A stretch of 64,000 nucleotides of DNA from Spongospora subterranea f. sp. subterranea (lineage: Eukaryota > Endomyxa: Phytomyxea > Phytomyxea > Plasmodiophorida): assembly GCA_049724395.1 (NCBI GenBank), contig JAUGWO010000140.1, positions 1 through 64,000 of the forward strand. The letters run 5' to 3'. The notes beneath the pieces are model-generated. The model saw nothing but the letters and a program-made list of their open reading frames with translations, had not been told where the DNA came from and searched no databases. This document shows, one piece after another, positions 1-11,279 of this stretch. The position numbers were made by a program, and so were the translations under genes. Within the stretch, counting starts at the first letter, position 1; the number at the start of each line of letters is the position of its first letter.

Positions 1-1080
1 CAATCGATTATGATTATCTAAAGCTGAGTAGCTGATTTATTGGGCTGACTTTTATCAAGGATCTGTTCTTGATGATTGCGCTGCTCCGTCGAAGGAATTA
101 CAGTAGCTCGCTGTTCCAATGGTTGGGGTGTTGTAGTGATTCGGCCAAAAGGGCGTTTTACCTAATTTCGAACCATGAGTACCATGAGCTTACTTCAAGA
201 ATTGCAACGAGCCATAGTCAGAAGACATGGACACTTTGGATCTGGAACAAAAAACTCCAATTGTTGTCATAGAGTAGAAGGCGCTCGCACCAAGCGGTAC
301 ATTTGTTGTCAGAATGCCGACGAACACACCACAAAAGGCGACCGAATCGATATCGCAATACTTTGAATGGAATGCTGGATAGAGCAAAGTTCAACCCGGG
401 CTAATCCGCCTTCGTAGTATCTCATGTACTCTATAGTTCCCTGAGATGGTTGCATGGTGTTATAGAAACCAGCAGATAGTCAAATTCCGTTATTTCTGTT
501 GATCGCCGGTGTTATCGCCAATAATGTTTAGCGCAACCAACTTTCACACATTGACCACCATCATGATGATTGTCATAAACGACATCTTAATCATAAACTA
601 CAAGTATTCCTTCGGAGAATGTTGCTTAACCGCATGTAAAGTGTTGATGGGAGATATCGCTATCACAAACCTGTACAATTTCAAAGTATCTTAATGACTC
701 ACCACGTTCCGATGAAATTCAGGGACACCTTTAAACTGGTCCCGGTTATTCCCCAAAATGACGTCATTTGTCACTGGTGTTATGATCATGTTCGTCATGT
801 TCCTGGCGCTGGGAAGTGAGGCGGCGCTACATGTTCGTCACTGGGGTGCACGCCCTGACAGTTACCATCACCGCCATCATCATCATCACCCTCATCATCA
901 CGAGCACTAGTGAGAACATCACACAGGAAAACAAGACGGGGGATGAATTCACGCCAGAACTGTTTCTCGTGAATTTGTTAAAAAGAACAACAACTTTATC
1001 AAACGCCATAAATAAACACAAAGTAAAACTGAATCGAGATCACCATCGGGATGATTTGATAATCGAATTGGTAATCTGAA
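1..1080. other. No recognisable gene
   Basis: No open frame here looks like a known family. The longest, an 87-codon frame at 816-1079 on the plus strand, begins with a hydrophobic Ile/Thr-rich stretch that could be a signal peptide or membrane segment, but it has no recognisable domain and a frame of this length can arise by chance. CAT/ATC-rich simple sequence lies at about 870-905. Confidence 0.5.
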
Positions 1081-1088
1081 CTTGATTA

Positions 1089-1391
1089 TCAGCGCTGGAT
1101 AATATTACGGTTTTGAGAAGTCACCTTTTGTAATAGAGCATCATCCGCTATAGATTGTTGAACAACCTGATGTTGCGCCTCGATGTATCGTACATTGTCA
1201 TTATATCGGTCCATTGCCGCTTCCATTGCCTTCTGTTTGACCAGCCTATACCCTAATCCGCCGTTCATCTTTTTGGCATTCTGGTTGACTCCCTGGGACG
1301 ATTTTCGAATCGCTTTGACAATTTCAGCCTGGTCCGAACAGAAACGATTTCTTAATCGTCGAATCTGCCGATCGACGTTGGCTGAAGACAT
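1089..1391 (-). CDS. Hypothetical small helical protein
   Basis: A 100-codon frame on the minus strand starting MSSANVDRQIRRLRNRF, rich in Arg, Lys, Gln and Ala, predicted by eye to be mostly alpha-helical. I do not recognise the family. A second minus-strand frame at 1324-1560 (starting MEQSKIMSRDNIRTALV) could be an upstream exon, since removing a 43-nt GT-AG segment at 1399-1441 joins it in frame to this one. That would give about 150 residues. The intron would be slightly shorter than the 50-57 nt seen in neighbouring genes and its donor (GTCATT) is weak, so the join is uncertain. Confidence 0.35.
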   Translation of the reverse strand: MSSANVDRQIRRLRNRFCSDQAEIVKAIRKSSQGVNQNAKKMNGGLGYRLVKQKAMEAAMDRYNDNVRYIEAQHQVVQQSIADDALLQKVTSQNRNIIQR

Positions 1392-2028
1392 CGCAGACTC
1401 GTACGGAAATATTAAAAACCCCGATTAACTTGGAAATGACTCGATTGTTCTGGGAATTGGCATCAGGGTTGGCGGGCAGGAGTTGACGCCGTGGCCCGTG
1501 GCGGAGAATTACCAAGGCCGTGCGGATGTTGTCTCTGCTCATTATTTTGGATTGTTCCATGCTTCAAGGAAATGGTGTGGTGACCTGGTGGACGCGATTG
1601 ACACCGGACGAAGAAGATGACTATGCACCGCCTCATCAAGCAGATTTTACGGCCGAGAAGCGACCTCCAGTTGGGGGCATACATGTCCAGGTTTAAGGTG
1701 TCGTTGTTTTGGCGGTATTGTCTGCATGATGGGGCGGTACATCTGGAAAGCATGCCATTCGCTGACAAAGGCGGCAAAATCGGTTGGATGTGTGTTCCCA
1801 CAGGGTTGATGAAAACCGACGTTTCGTCATCTCCTTCGCCCGGTGTCGATCGCATCCACCCGGTTACCACGCGATCTCCTTTATTCGCCTCGTCTGTTTG
1901 AAATCGTTGTGAAGCAGCTGCTGTCGAGTTTCTACGATGGAAACTTTGATATCTGATGTTTTGTTTTCCGCCATTCACTGGGAACGAAGTTGAGCGTAGC
2001 ACCATATAGTGAATCCTGTGATCTGTAT
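1392..2028. other. Unresolved stretch downstream of the SNIP1-like gene
   Basis: A 189-codon open frame lies on the minus strand at 1463-2032 and a 95-codon frame on the plus strand at 1617-1901. Neither resembles a known family, the minus one begins at TTG rather than ATG, and they overlap, so at most one is real. I leave it unassigned. Confidence 0.4.
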
Positions 2029-2821
2029 TCAATCCGCCGATTCTGAATGGAGAATGATGAACTCTCGTGAACTTTGCCCAAATCGGAGACAGTCTTTCTC
2101 GAGAAGTTCGTAGAATCGGGCGGATTCGATCCTATCATCGTTGATAAACGACCCATTCGTACTGCCAAGGTCTATTAAATATGGTCGAACAGATACGTGA
2201 AGATCCCCTGTAGCATTCCTGACAGTCTTCTTCCTGAACTGAATGACCGCATGTTGTTTAGAGCACGATGGGTGATCTAATGGTATATCGGCCACTTTTC
2301 GTTCGCGCCCTAGTCGATAACACGTCTTCCGGTGAATATGAAGTGTGTCGATCGTCTTGCCCCCTTTAAATACATACAATCTCCAATATTGTCCAGACGA
2401 CGCTGCATCATGTGGTTCGTGATATCTGGTAAGGTATCAGTCGCCCATACAGAAACGTCGCAATCATAGCGCCATACTGTAGTTTGACTCCACCATAGAG
2501 TTCATGACCATCGGCATCGACAGTATCAAGCAAACCTGTCGCTTCTAAATTGACTTTCTCTTTTTCAACATCCCCAGCCGCCTCCGCTTCCCTAATTGAC
2601 ACAACCCTTATTCAGTACACCAGCATAAGAGTCGCGCCTCTGGCAAACCTGGACTGAATTTCTTTCTCGAGGGCGACGGCCGTTTTCCCGAACCTGTCGC
2701 TATACGACTGCTTGGCCCCTCTCCGTTTGGGTGATGCGGACCTGTCGCGCCTATGTTGAGGTGAATGGCGATGGCGCCCCTGGTGATGCCCTTGGGGCAT
2801 CTGGCTTATGTAGTTGGCCAA
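2029..2821 (-). CDS. SNIP1: SNIP1-like FHA-domain protein
   Basis: Three exons at 2821-2649, 2591-2478 and 2425-2029, with GT-AG introns of 57 and 52 nt, give about 227 residues. The N-terminus is basic and His/Arg/Ser-rich, with RDRSASPKRRG, as in SNIP1/DAWDLE proteins. Next comes the short conserved segment before the FHA fold (KVNLEATGLL, then YWRLYVFKGG), then a forkhead-associated domain with the phosphothreonine-binding motifs LGRERKVADIPLDHPSCSKQ, PYLIDLGSTNGSFIN and a FGQSSREFIILH end. Family members act in pre-mRNA splicing, the spliceosomal RES/B complex and microRNA processing in the nucleus. The protein is shorter than human SNIP1 mainly because the N-terminal low-complexity region is short. 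The FHA core looks intact, so it should bind phosphothreonine. The start is the first ATG of the exon that encodes the basic region. Confidence 0.88.
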
Positions 2822-2936
2822 TAAGATGTCCTGTCCCCCAATATATGGCCAGAGCGCCAGGTCAGTTGCGGGACCACTCTAATACCGGGCTGCGCTTACT
2901 ACACTCAATCGCATAGGGTGTGTTCCAATCACGGAC

Positions 2937-3515
2937 AAAAAGTGCGTGTACTGTACCTCTTCCCGTATCGGGGTATTTCGATTTCGAGTGTATTCGAAGC
3001 CAAAAAGGTCATTTCATAAATACACAGATGTAAATTACGGCGACCTACTTTGACTTCAATCATCCTTTGGATGATTTGTCCTTTGGATGATTTGTCTTGA
3101 GTTAGTGAATCTGAAAAGAGTTCTAATGACTGACCACAAAACCAAGGTAATGCATCCGGTTTTGCTGCGTGTTCAGGGGTACTTTCAACAGGGTCTTTTC
3201 ATCCTACGGAAGTGGTAGAACAATTCTGGCAGAATCAAGTAATACACCATAAACACTGACCCAGAGCTACTCAAATATGCCGGTGTAGATTATCCGTAGG
3301 ATGAAAAGATCCTGTTGAAACTACCCCTGAACACGCAACAACACCGGATGCATTACCTTGGTTTTGTGGTCAGTCATTGGAACTCTTCATTTCCAGATTC
3401 ACTAACTCAAGACAAACCATCCAAGGATGATTGATGTCAAAGTAGGTACTTTTGTACCCTCTTTGGCTTCGAAATACACTCGAAATACCCAGATCGAGAA
3501 AGGTACGCACGTTTA
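2937..3515. repeat. Fold-back (long inverted repeat) element
   Basis: Two arms of about 220-270 bp in opposite orientation (about 2937-3207 and 3295-3515) flank a central unmatched stretch of about 88 bp. Recognisable pairs are the stretch around CCAAGGTAATGCATCCGG at 3144 and its reverse complement at about 3350, and GGGTATTTCG near 2976 and its complement near 3480. The arms differ by scattered substitutions and by an extra duplicated bit (CTTTGGATGATTTGTC repeated) in the left arm, so the copy is not brand new. No open frame is present. The structure fits a fold-back or MITE-type non-autonomous element. Confidence 0.75.
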
Positions 3516-4390
3516 GTCTGTAATTGTGACCGCAGCACGGTATTAGAGGCAGTTTTGGAAAGCCAAAAAAAAATGGCCCCACCCGGTAGTTTAGCGTTAT
3601 TGTAGATTTCATTAGAAATGGACAGTCTGAGGAGTAGGTAAAACCCGGTCCGCAATTGTTTATTCAAGAACTAGAGCTGGTGGTTGACCCGTTTTAGAAT
3701 CGAGACGTCTTTGGAGACGATTTTTAATCTTCTTTCATCAAACCACCCGTGGGAAATGTGTTCTTGAATCACGAATGATAATAGCGCGCAACACGTCATA
3801 TTCAAGTCACAACATGCATTGAATACTATTTAAATAATATCTGCAGCAACAATGTTGTCGTCTAATGCATCTTCCTTGTAAACGGTCATCTTTGCGGTTG
3901 AAGTTTTGGGATGGCCTCGGTCATCTGGCAATGAATGATTTGGGAAGCATGAGTCAATATAGTTGTTGTTTGACGTCATCTATTTATTCTACTCCAAGTC
4001 ATAAGTCATTCATTGCGAGATGGACGAGACTGTCCCCGATAACTTGACCGCATCCTTGACCGTTTTCAAGGGAGATGATACTGTCAGCAGACGACACGCT
4101 TATGCTGCTGCAGAAACTGTTAGTATTCAATGGACGTTGTCACTTGGATTTTGCTTGTTGCACGCTATTATTGTTCGCCACTTAAGAACACATCTTCCTA
4201 GGGTGAGTGTTCCTGATGAAATCAAATTGAAAATAAAAACCGCTGTTCAAGCACCCCAAAGCAGGTTCATCGACCTTTCCGAAGACAATTCGACGTGACT
4301 GGTCGACGCGTATATGCACAATCGTTGATTTGTCAGCGATTGCCGCCCGAACCTCATTCCACTGGTCGTTTTTATTTCCGAACAGGCGTC
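3516..4390. other. No clear gene
   Basis: Short frames on both strands only. A 92-codon plus-strand frame (4020-4298) and a 133-codon minus-strand frame (4182-4583) overlap and neither matches a family I know. The left end of the MULE-like element that follows probably lies here, but I found no terminal inverted repeat that defines it. Confidence 0.4.
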
Positions 4391-4391
4391 T

Positions 4392-5294
4392 GTAAGAAAA
4401 TTCGGGATCAACAAACCCTTCTGGATTGCGAGGGCGACCATAGGCAGGGTCCGTCAGGCAACAGAAGAAATCGTTGCTGCCAACCCTCCCAGTCTTCCAG
4501 ATCGAGCCGTAATTGGCGAGGTAGCGACGAATATTTGGTCGAGGACCAGGGCACGATCTGTCAATCCTGAACCAGTCGAGCAATTGCCGGCCAGCAACGA
4601 TTGGACTACCTCAGAAGTTCACCTGATTCATGCGGACCAATTCGCCGAAATCGTGTTGCGGTTCAATAGGACTGAACTTATCACTGTGGAGGTGAATATT
4701 GCGAGCCTTCGAACCGCCCTGGGAGAGCCTGGTTGATTTTGGGTTTCTGTGACGAGCACATTGGGAGTCGTCTCCGTTTTGAAAAGGACTGGCGTCTTAG
4801 ACGTTCTGACTCTCATTCCGCATTCCGAGATTACAACAACGGGGTTTGATTTTATTCGGTCAAACGTCTCAGACTTTGAAGAAGATGGGGCAAGACTCGA
4901 GGAGTTTTTCGATTATTTTGAAAGAATATGGATCAAGAAGTATTCCCCGAACGATTGGAACATCTCGCGTCAGATTGCTCAACAGGAGGAGATTTCCAAT
5001 AGAACGAACAATCCGTTGGAGCGTTACAATTCTTTTTTGAATTCCCTTTTTCCGAGTGCTCATCCTACGTTGGCTCATTTCGTGGGGACCTTGCGGCAAG
5101 AATCGCACAATCAGCTGCAGAAATTGCAGGATTGTCGTTCTGGTAGGGATAAAGCGCCTCCCCATAAGCCGACGTTTACTCCGACATCATCGTTAATATC
5201 GGATTCGTACAAGTCATTCTTATTGGACCAACGTGTTTCACAAGAACCTGTTCAATACGCGTCCAATCCTGATATCAGTAGGGTTTTCATCTAA
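4392..5294 (+). pseudogene. MULE-like transposase, C-terminal part
   Basis: The frame at 4749-5294 ends with a block typical of the C-terminal third of MULE-type transposases: a segment near NDWNISRQ, then NRTNNPLERYN, LFPSAHPTLAHFV and LRQESHNQLQ. In the family the first of these motifs carries the catalytic glutamate, here the E of NPLERYN. An upstream open stretch at about 4392-4737 (containing WIARATIGRV and ANPPSLPDRAVIG) in another frame has no ATG and could be an earlier exon. I cannot see the first catalytic aspartates or the C-x2-H motif, so the transposase looks truncated or decayed. It lies directly upstream of a Ulp1-type protease gene in the same direction. Confidence 0.6.
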
Positions 5295-5418
5295 AATCAC
5301 CCTCGTATACTAAAGTGCTCGCAATATAGCGACCAATGCATTTGTCGATAGATATGGTGTTCCAGTAATGGCACGATTATCGTTCATCACAGATGCTACG
5401 ATGTGTGGAGTGCACCTT

Positions 5419-5700
5419 GCTACAGCTTTGACCTCCGATGGCGAACCTTCCCCTACAGGCATGTGACCAATATTGCTGCTTTCATTGATCCTAAGTAATT
5501 TCGTAGGTGAACATAATTGTCGGCCGTTGCGTACAACTCCTGCTCAGGGTCAGAAATATAATGCTACAGCTTTGAGCTCTGATGGCAAACCCTCCGTTAA
5601 AGGCATGTGACCAATATTGCAGCTTTCATTGATCCTAAGTAATCTCGTAGGTGAACATAATTGTCGGCCGTTGCGTACAACAGGGTCAGAATTATAATGT
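5419..5700 (+). repeat. 144-bp tandem duplication
   Basis: Two head-to-tail copies start with GCTACAGCTTTGA at 5419 and 5563. Each contains GCATGTGACCAATATTGC, then CTAAGTAAT and a GTAGGTGAACATAATTG block that reads like an intron donor, followed by ...CAG|GGTCAG. The second copy lacks about 10 bp before the CAG. If both copies are transcribed, the duplication would duplicate an intron and its flanking exon ends in front of the Ulp1-type gene. Confidence 0.75.
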
Positions 5701-7030
5701 TCTTACCAAAGAATCATCTTCGACAAGTATGGATGATGATTGCTCAAGCGGTTCATCAAGTTCTGGCGTCGAAAGTGACGACTTAAATATTCAAAGTAGC
5801 AAAGCCGAGTTTGTTTTTGTCGAGGGTTGTGCTGTCTTTTCCATCCCCAACCCTGTTTCGAATCATTCGGTTACCAATATAGGTATAGATGGTTTTTATG
5901 ACATATTTTAGCTGATATTTGCTTGAGGAATTTCACTGGCTCACCAGCAATGCTTGGCTTGTTGTTCACTTAACGATGTCAATACCATACTGGAAAAGAT
6001 TCTTTTATCTGATTCATCGTCACAGCGAAACCCCGCTGCGAGAATTCTTGGTGGGTCTCCATTCCGACACTATTTTTCAGACATCGAATTTGTTGCCAAA
6101 AAATCTGGTAGACAAGTGTCACAATATTTTGATGGCCGGAGGCTTTACTCCAGATGAACATTACTCAGTTTCTTTAGAAGGTTTCGGAATTTATTCCAGG
6201 TAGAGGCATCATGTCTTAATTGTCAAGTGTTACTGATTTCAGTTCAGAAAACTCATTCATGAAATGCATGATATTTACTCATGGATGAAAACAGTTGCTC
6301 TGGCACGGAAATTCCAAGATTGGATCAAAGAGGCCACCTTCGTTGCGCCAGATCAGGACCCGTTCAATACAGTTTGTATTGAAACGGCGACCAGTATCGT
6401 GCCAGAGGCTTTGATTAACAACCGCCTGGAGCATCAGTTCATGTCGGAGATCAATTCCAGGACGCTGATGGAAAATCTCGCCGGAACGGCTTGCCTGACG
6501 GATGATATCATGAACAACTGGCTACGGCTACAACTTGCAATGCATTCCCATCAGTCAATTGCGTTGTTGGATTCAGTCCTACTGCAGGTATCTGGGACAC
6601 GAATCATCAATCGCCATCGGCGAGAAGCTGCACACTTTAAACCTCAGCGGAAACTGTATTTGATCCCGCTAAATGTAAGACGTCTCAGCATTAATATCCA
6701 CACTTAAACATTGTAATATAGCTTGACAATTCACACTGGGTCGGGTGTGCGGTTGTCGGCAGGCAAGTCCTGGTGTATGATCCACTGGGTCTTGATCAGA
6801 ACTTGAGGCGGATCACTCAGATCTTTGATCAAAATCTACGCCACTTTTTTTCCAATCTAAACAACGGAACGATTGAAGTTTTCTGTAAGACGCAGAGAGA
6901 TACTTCGAGTTGCGGCATATACGTCTTGATGTGGCTGCACAGCATTTTCAGTGGTGGCACCATGGACTTTGTGAAACCGGAGAACATCCCGTTCTTGCGG
7001 TTATGGATGATCCAAGATATGTGCTGTTAA
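5651..7030 (+). CDS. Ulp1/SENP-type SUMO protease of a mobile element
   Basis: The catalytic part is encoded by 6264-6674 and 6722-7030, joined by a 47-nt GT-AG intron. Upstream exons are less certain: a Ser-rich frame at 5651-5911 and an open stretch at about 5935-6157. The C-terminal domain is a C48 (Ulp1/SENP) peptidase. It has TDDIMNNWLRLQL, the strand KLYLIPLN, the catalytic histidine in DNSHWVGCAVV, the aspartate in VYDPLG, and the oxyanion glutamine plus nucleophile cysteine in KTQRDTSSCGIYVLMWL. All four catalytic positions are present, so the domain may be active. These enzymes remove SUMO from proteins. Its position just downstream of a MULE-like transposase recalls plant MULEs that carry a Ulp1 domain. 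An AATAAA signal overlaps the stop codon. Host origin is possible but less likely, given the repeats on every side. Confidence 0.75.
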
Positions 7031-7035
7031 ATAAA

Positions 7036-7097
7036 TGTATAATTGACTGATGAGAATGTCTGGCAAGTTGAAGCCGTAGCCAGCCGTTGATGATTTC
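7036..7097 (-). repeat. Inverted partial copy of the Ulp1 catalytic exon
   Basis: Read on the minus strand, this segment is about 80 percent identical to 6503-6563 and would encode EIINGWLRLQLARHSHQSI, matching MNNWLRLQLAMHSHQSI of the protease. It starts only a few bases after the stop codon of that gene. A transcript that reads through the stop could fold back on the coding exon. Confidence 0.75.
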
Positions 7098-7223
7098 AAA
7101 AATCCTAATACTCTCAGCAAACTCGACAAGCACACACGTCGTGGGAAAATTACTCTAGCCGAAAATCACGTCCTCGATTAAATTCCATCATCGGTCAGTC
7201 GCACAGAATTTATATAAACCCAG

Positions 7224-7411
7224 TGCATCCAAAGACGGGCTGCCCACAGTATCGATCAATTTTCGATCTCGATCAATTGTCGATCAATTGTACAATGTAT
7301 GGCAGTGTTTTGCTCAGTGTATCCACAGACGGGCTGCGCACAGTTTCGATCAATTTTCGATCTCGATCAATTTTCGATCAATCTGTACCCCACCCCCTAA
7401 ACCTACTGTAC
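7224..7411 (+). repeat. 94-bp tandem duplication rich in GATCAATT
   Basis: Two copies begin at about 7228 and 7322 with AGACGGGCTGC and CACAGT, followed by several copies of CGATCAATT(T/G)TCGATC. The second copy ends just before the left terminal repeat of the large USP-carrying element. No coding potential. Confidence 0.75.
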
Positions 7412-7433
7412 TTTTAAACGGGCCTACAGAAAA

Positions 7434-7645
7434 CACTGGCCGCACTAACTGGCCGCAGTTTCTTGGCCAGTTAGTGCGGCCAGTGTTTTCTGTAGGCCGC
7501 TGGTAGGGTGTGAATTAACTGGCCGCATTCACTGGCCTGATTGATCAAAGTAGGCCAGCGATTGCGGCCAGTTAATTCACACCCTAACTAGGGTGTAACA
7601 GAATTCACTGGCCGCACTAGCTGGCCAAAACCTGCAAAAGCTGGC
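7434..7645 (+). repeat. Left terminal inverted repeat
   Basis: Starts CACTGGCCGCACTAACTGG and contains at least eight copies of ACTGGCC(G/A) or its complement. The first 52 bp form a perfect palindrome around GCAGTTTCTT. A second palindrome holds GTGTGAATTAACTGGCCGC and its complement. A third block includes CACACCCTAACTAGGGTGT. Confidence 0.85.
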
Positions 7646-7750
7646 CGCACATACTGGCCTAGAAACTGCGTCACGTGGAATATCACATTTTGCGCGGACT
7701 AAAATCTGGCGAAGGGAATACCTCGTGATGTCCGCATTTCAGTTCTCGTC

Positions 7751-10700
7751 ATGGTGAAGCGAATGGATTGGCAAGCGTGTGATTTCGAAGAACAGGACTT
7801 CGCATATTCACCTGTCAACAGTAGTGAGCACCAGCTGGACAAAGATGGCGTTCCACTGGCTATCAGCGGTGAATGCAGTTATAGGTTCGAACGGATGTCG
7901 GAAAAAGCGAATTTGATGCAGCGATACAGCCATTGGCAGTTTCGCTGCACAAAATCTAAGAAATTACTTAATCCCAAAACCAATGATGTTGCCATAACTC
8001 TGCAATACAAAGTTTGTGCGGGCCTTATCCGCTGTTCCAACAGCGAGTGCCAAGTTATCAAACGGCCCAATCAGAATAAGCCATCACTGATCATACAGAG
8101 GTTCGTTTTACACTTGCGAATAGGCTAAAATAACTCCTTGCTCTATAGTGTTTGTCAGAATTGCTTAATGGACCTTGAGCATGTCAAATGCGAATGCAAG
8201 GTTTTGTGGGTTCATCACTGGTTGAAAGACCGGTGCATTATCTTGCCATCATGGCATTCACAAACATGATGTCCCACATACGAACAAGCCGGATGTGTAC
8301 ACGAAGGCGAAGCTCGTTGACATTATTTCCGCTGCGCCCAACAAAACGGCGATGCAGCTGATCGTTGGAGCTCCGGGTCCGTCCACCGAATCAATACGGC
8401 ACATTTCGCCAGCTTTCGGGAACAAAGGCAGGGTCGCCTACTTTCGCAGGGAGATTTTGAAGGAACTAGGTATTACACTGCCAGGTATTTTTTTCATAGG
8501 TTTGCAAAAGTTTTCTTAATCTAATCAACCCTACAGGCGTTTCCGAAACATTGGATCAGATCAAACAGTTCCAAACTACGTTCACAAATAGCCTCCGATC
8601 CAATGACCTGCATTTATCACGAATGCACGTGTCTGTTGCTTCTCCCTTCATGATTGAAAGGTTTTTTTCTAGATATGCGCGAGACCCATCCAATTCCAAA
8701 ACCATCTCTTCCCTAGGCTTGTCGATCAAAACGAGCTAACAGGACGCCAGTGTGGAGGGTGCGTTTCTGACGTCACGTATTCGTTTTTTAAAAACGGATA
8801 CTTGATGACGTCTGCCGTTTACTGCGTGTTGATCAAAAGGTGGGTTCCTGTTTTGTACTCGTGGCTTGACGGGCTCACCAGCGAGCATCATCGAGTTCAT
8901 TTCGTGGTTTTGCTTGAAATGATCATGTCTCGGTTACGGAGCCAACCTGGCGACTTTACGATGAATGACCGTGTCTCATTGTTCCGTCAACTTTGTGGGG
9001 CAGTTATGGATTATTCCAAAGCCCAAAACCAGGGATTTGTAGCAGCATACGTGAAGGTCAATCATAAACAGGTGTAATCTCAATAGTCACTTACTGTGCT
9101 GTAGGTGTTGAGCGATTACTATCGGGATTTGGGAATTCAATGCTGTCTTAATACATTGACAGAGGATGCAAATAGTCTAATCAAAGGCTGTGAAGTGCAC
9201 TTCATCAACTCGGCGGAGAGAATCAGTAGGAATTCTGCAATTGTCGGATCAGGGGACAATGGACAGTTTTTACACCTTGTAAAGCAAGCTGTTCGAGAAC
9301 CCATGGAGGACGCTTTCAACATCGCTATTGATGCCCTTCAAGTGCGATTTGCGCGTAACGGACTACCTTGTCTAAATTTTTTTAGGTCACGTATCCCAAC
9401 GCTGCCATGTGGTTTGAATGGTGGCTAAAAGAGAGTGTCGCTCGCCTCGTTTTCCGTTGTAAAAGGAAATTCATGGATGCAGAGTTCGCAGAGAAGTCAC
9501 GCAACGATACCAATCCAATCGAAGCTATGCATTCAATGTTTTATCAAATTGCTGAAACCAAGAATTCGATGGTTTTCGGGTTAACATCTCTGATGTTGTT
9601 TTCTGGGACTTTGGAGCAGGATTTCGCCGACGTCCTTGTTGGGCGAGCGATAAATTACGGTAAGTCAATCTGAGACCACATCTGTAGTCTAGATACCGAA
9701 ACAATTGTCAGGTGTAGCCGAACGATGGAAGCGGAGCATTGAAAAATGCCATACTTTAACCACGTCCTCAGCCGTCACACATCGTAAACGTCAACAATAT
9801 GAAAACGACGGACGCCCACCCGACACGTCGAAAAAATTGTTAACCAATAAGTCAGAATCTAAATCAAAACTTGGAAGGCCTAAAGGCAGTAGAAACGTCT
9901 CCCGAGACCCACACGTGACCTATCAATCCTACGCACACACGAACAATACGTGCTATGTGACGACGATTTTGGAATGTTTAAATGCCGTTTTTGATTACAT
10001 TGATGTATGCTGCAGGCCGGGTATTAGTTTCTTTGAACTAATTTTTTGGCATAGATCAAAACTAACGAGTACAGCCCCACGAATATATTCTCCAAAACGA
10101 TGGTGCACTTGAGCAAGCGTCGAGGCTGCCCAGAGAACCGCGTCAAGAAAGAGCTTTCGAAAGGACTAAGAATTCTGACATCGTGGATAATTCACGATAT
10201 CAAGTTATATGCGGCCAACGCGTTTGGCAATCCTTTCGATGTTTTAGAACATCTCTTGAAACAGGCTTCCGAAGATGTTTATAAACAAGTATCCTTTGAC
10301 GTACAGGTCAGTAATCGTCTTGATGGGCATATGAATATTCACCCGACCACAGCGTACATTTATCTGCCATAACGGGCACATACAACCCATCCAGAAACCC
10401 GGTGTCCAGCGCTGGTTCATCCTGGTATGTTCTTTTGTGAAAAAACAGGTTAACAGTCAGTAAGTTTGCTTTCCATAGAACATTCGGCAGTATATGGTGG
10501 AACAATCTGCGAGTTCGTCTGTGCAGGCGGTTTTGGACCTTCTACTATCTGCTGGTGCCTTTGAAATGACCAACCGACTTTGCTCAGACCCGGCCTGTGA
10601 TGTGGTAGAGGCTGAAAGCATGTTCCGTTGCTGTGTATTCATATGGTTCCCAGGTTCTTACGAAAGATGTTCGCGAGATTATATCAATGCCAGAGAATAT

Positions 10701-10977
10701 CATGTTGATCGAGCTGCCAGTAGAGTGTGCATCTGAAAGCCTGATGTGTAATGAACAAGTTACTGCTAACGGGTTCCACTGGCGTCTTGTTGCTCGCATC
10801 TCATCCACATCGGACACAGGTTCACATTTTTATGCACACATCTTGCGTCAAAAAACCGTCAAAATTCCTGGTTGGTATTATTACAACGACCTGGAGAACG
10901 ACGGCAGAGCCTGTTATGTGGAAGGCAAATTTGAAACCCGAAGTCTCTCTTATTATGTGTTCTATGTTAAGATTTAA
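7751..10977 (+). CDS. MULE-like transposase fused to AT-hook and USP-type deubiquitinase
   Basis: Open frames separated by short GT-AG introns read in order. First is an N-terminal part ending in a possible zinc-binding cluster (VCQNC, KCECK, then CHHGIHKHD). Then a helical region (YTKAKLVDIISAAPNK) leads to a transposase core with the MULE-type C-x2-H motif in GCEVHFINSAERI, followed by WFEWWLKE and TNPIEAMHSMFY with the expected catalytic Glu. Without a break in the 9705-10112 frame, a basic stretch with an AT-hook (KLGRPKGSRN) runs into NNTCYVTTILECLNAVF, which matches the Cys box of C19 ubiquitin-specific proteases. Later exons (about 10100-10310, 10494-10630, 10633-10977) give a Cys-rich segment (RLCSDPACD), PENIMLIELPVE, and the His box FHWRLVARI, GSHFYAHILR, GWYYYNDL and SLSYYVFYV. 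Cys, His and the third Asn/Asp are all present. The product would bind DNA, cut and join the element, and cleave ubiquitin or a relative. Exon joins between 10112 and 10633 are not fully worked out, so two proteins rather than one cannot be excluded. Confidence 0.7.
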
Positions 10978-11279
10978 TACAATGAGAAGAATGCATTTCT
11001 GACAGCCGCTTGATAGGATGTGCCCCGCTTGAACAATTTCAAGAAAAAAATGAACAAGTTGTGATAGTTTTCCCTTTGTAATTAGAAAACGTAATGGGAG
11101 AGACGACAGCTTTCGAAGCTGCCTTCCACATAGCAGCTAGCATTGAAATGTGGCCGGCCTGTTGTGTGAATTAACGGTGTTTCGTCGCTGCATTAAGTGA
11201 AAAACTAAATCATCTCTGTAGAAAAAAGAGTTAAGACACACTATGACTTTGAAGTTTCAAATTTTGGGCCAGTTTCTGA

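Noticed and set aside
1502-1693. Plus-strand exon with acidic sequence (TPDEEDDYAPPHQADF)
   Set aside because: No ATG with supporting context and no downstream exon in any phase. It overlaps minus-strand frames.
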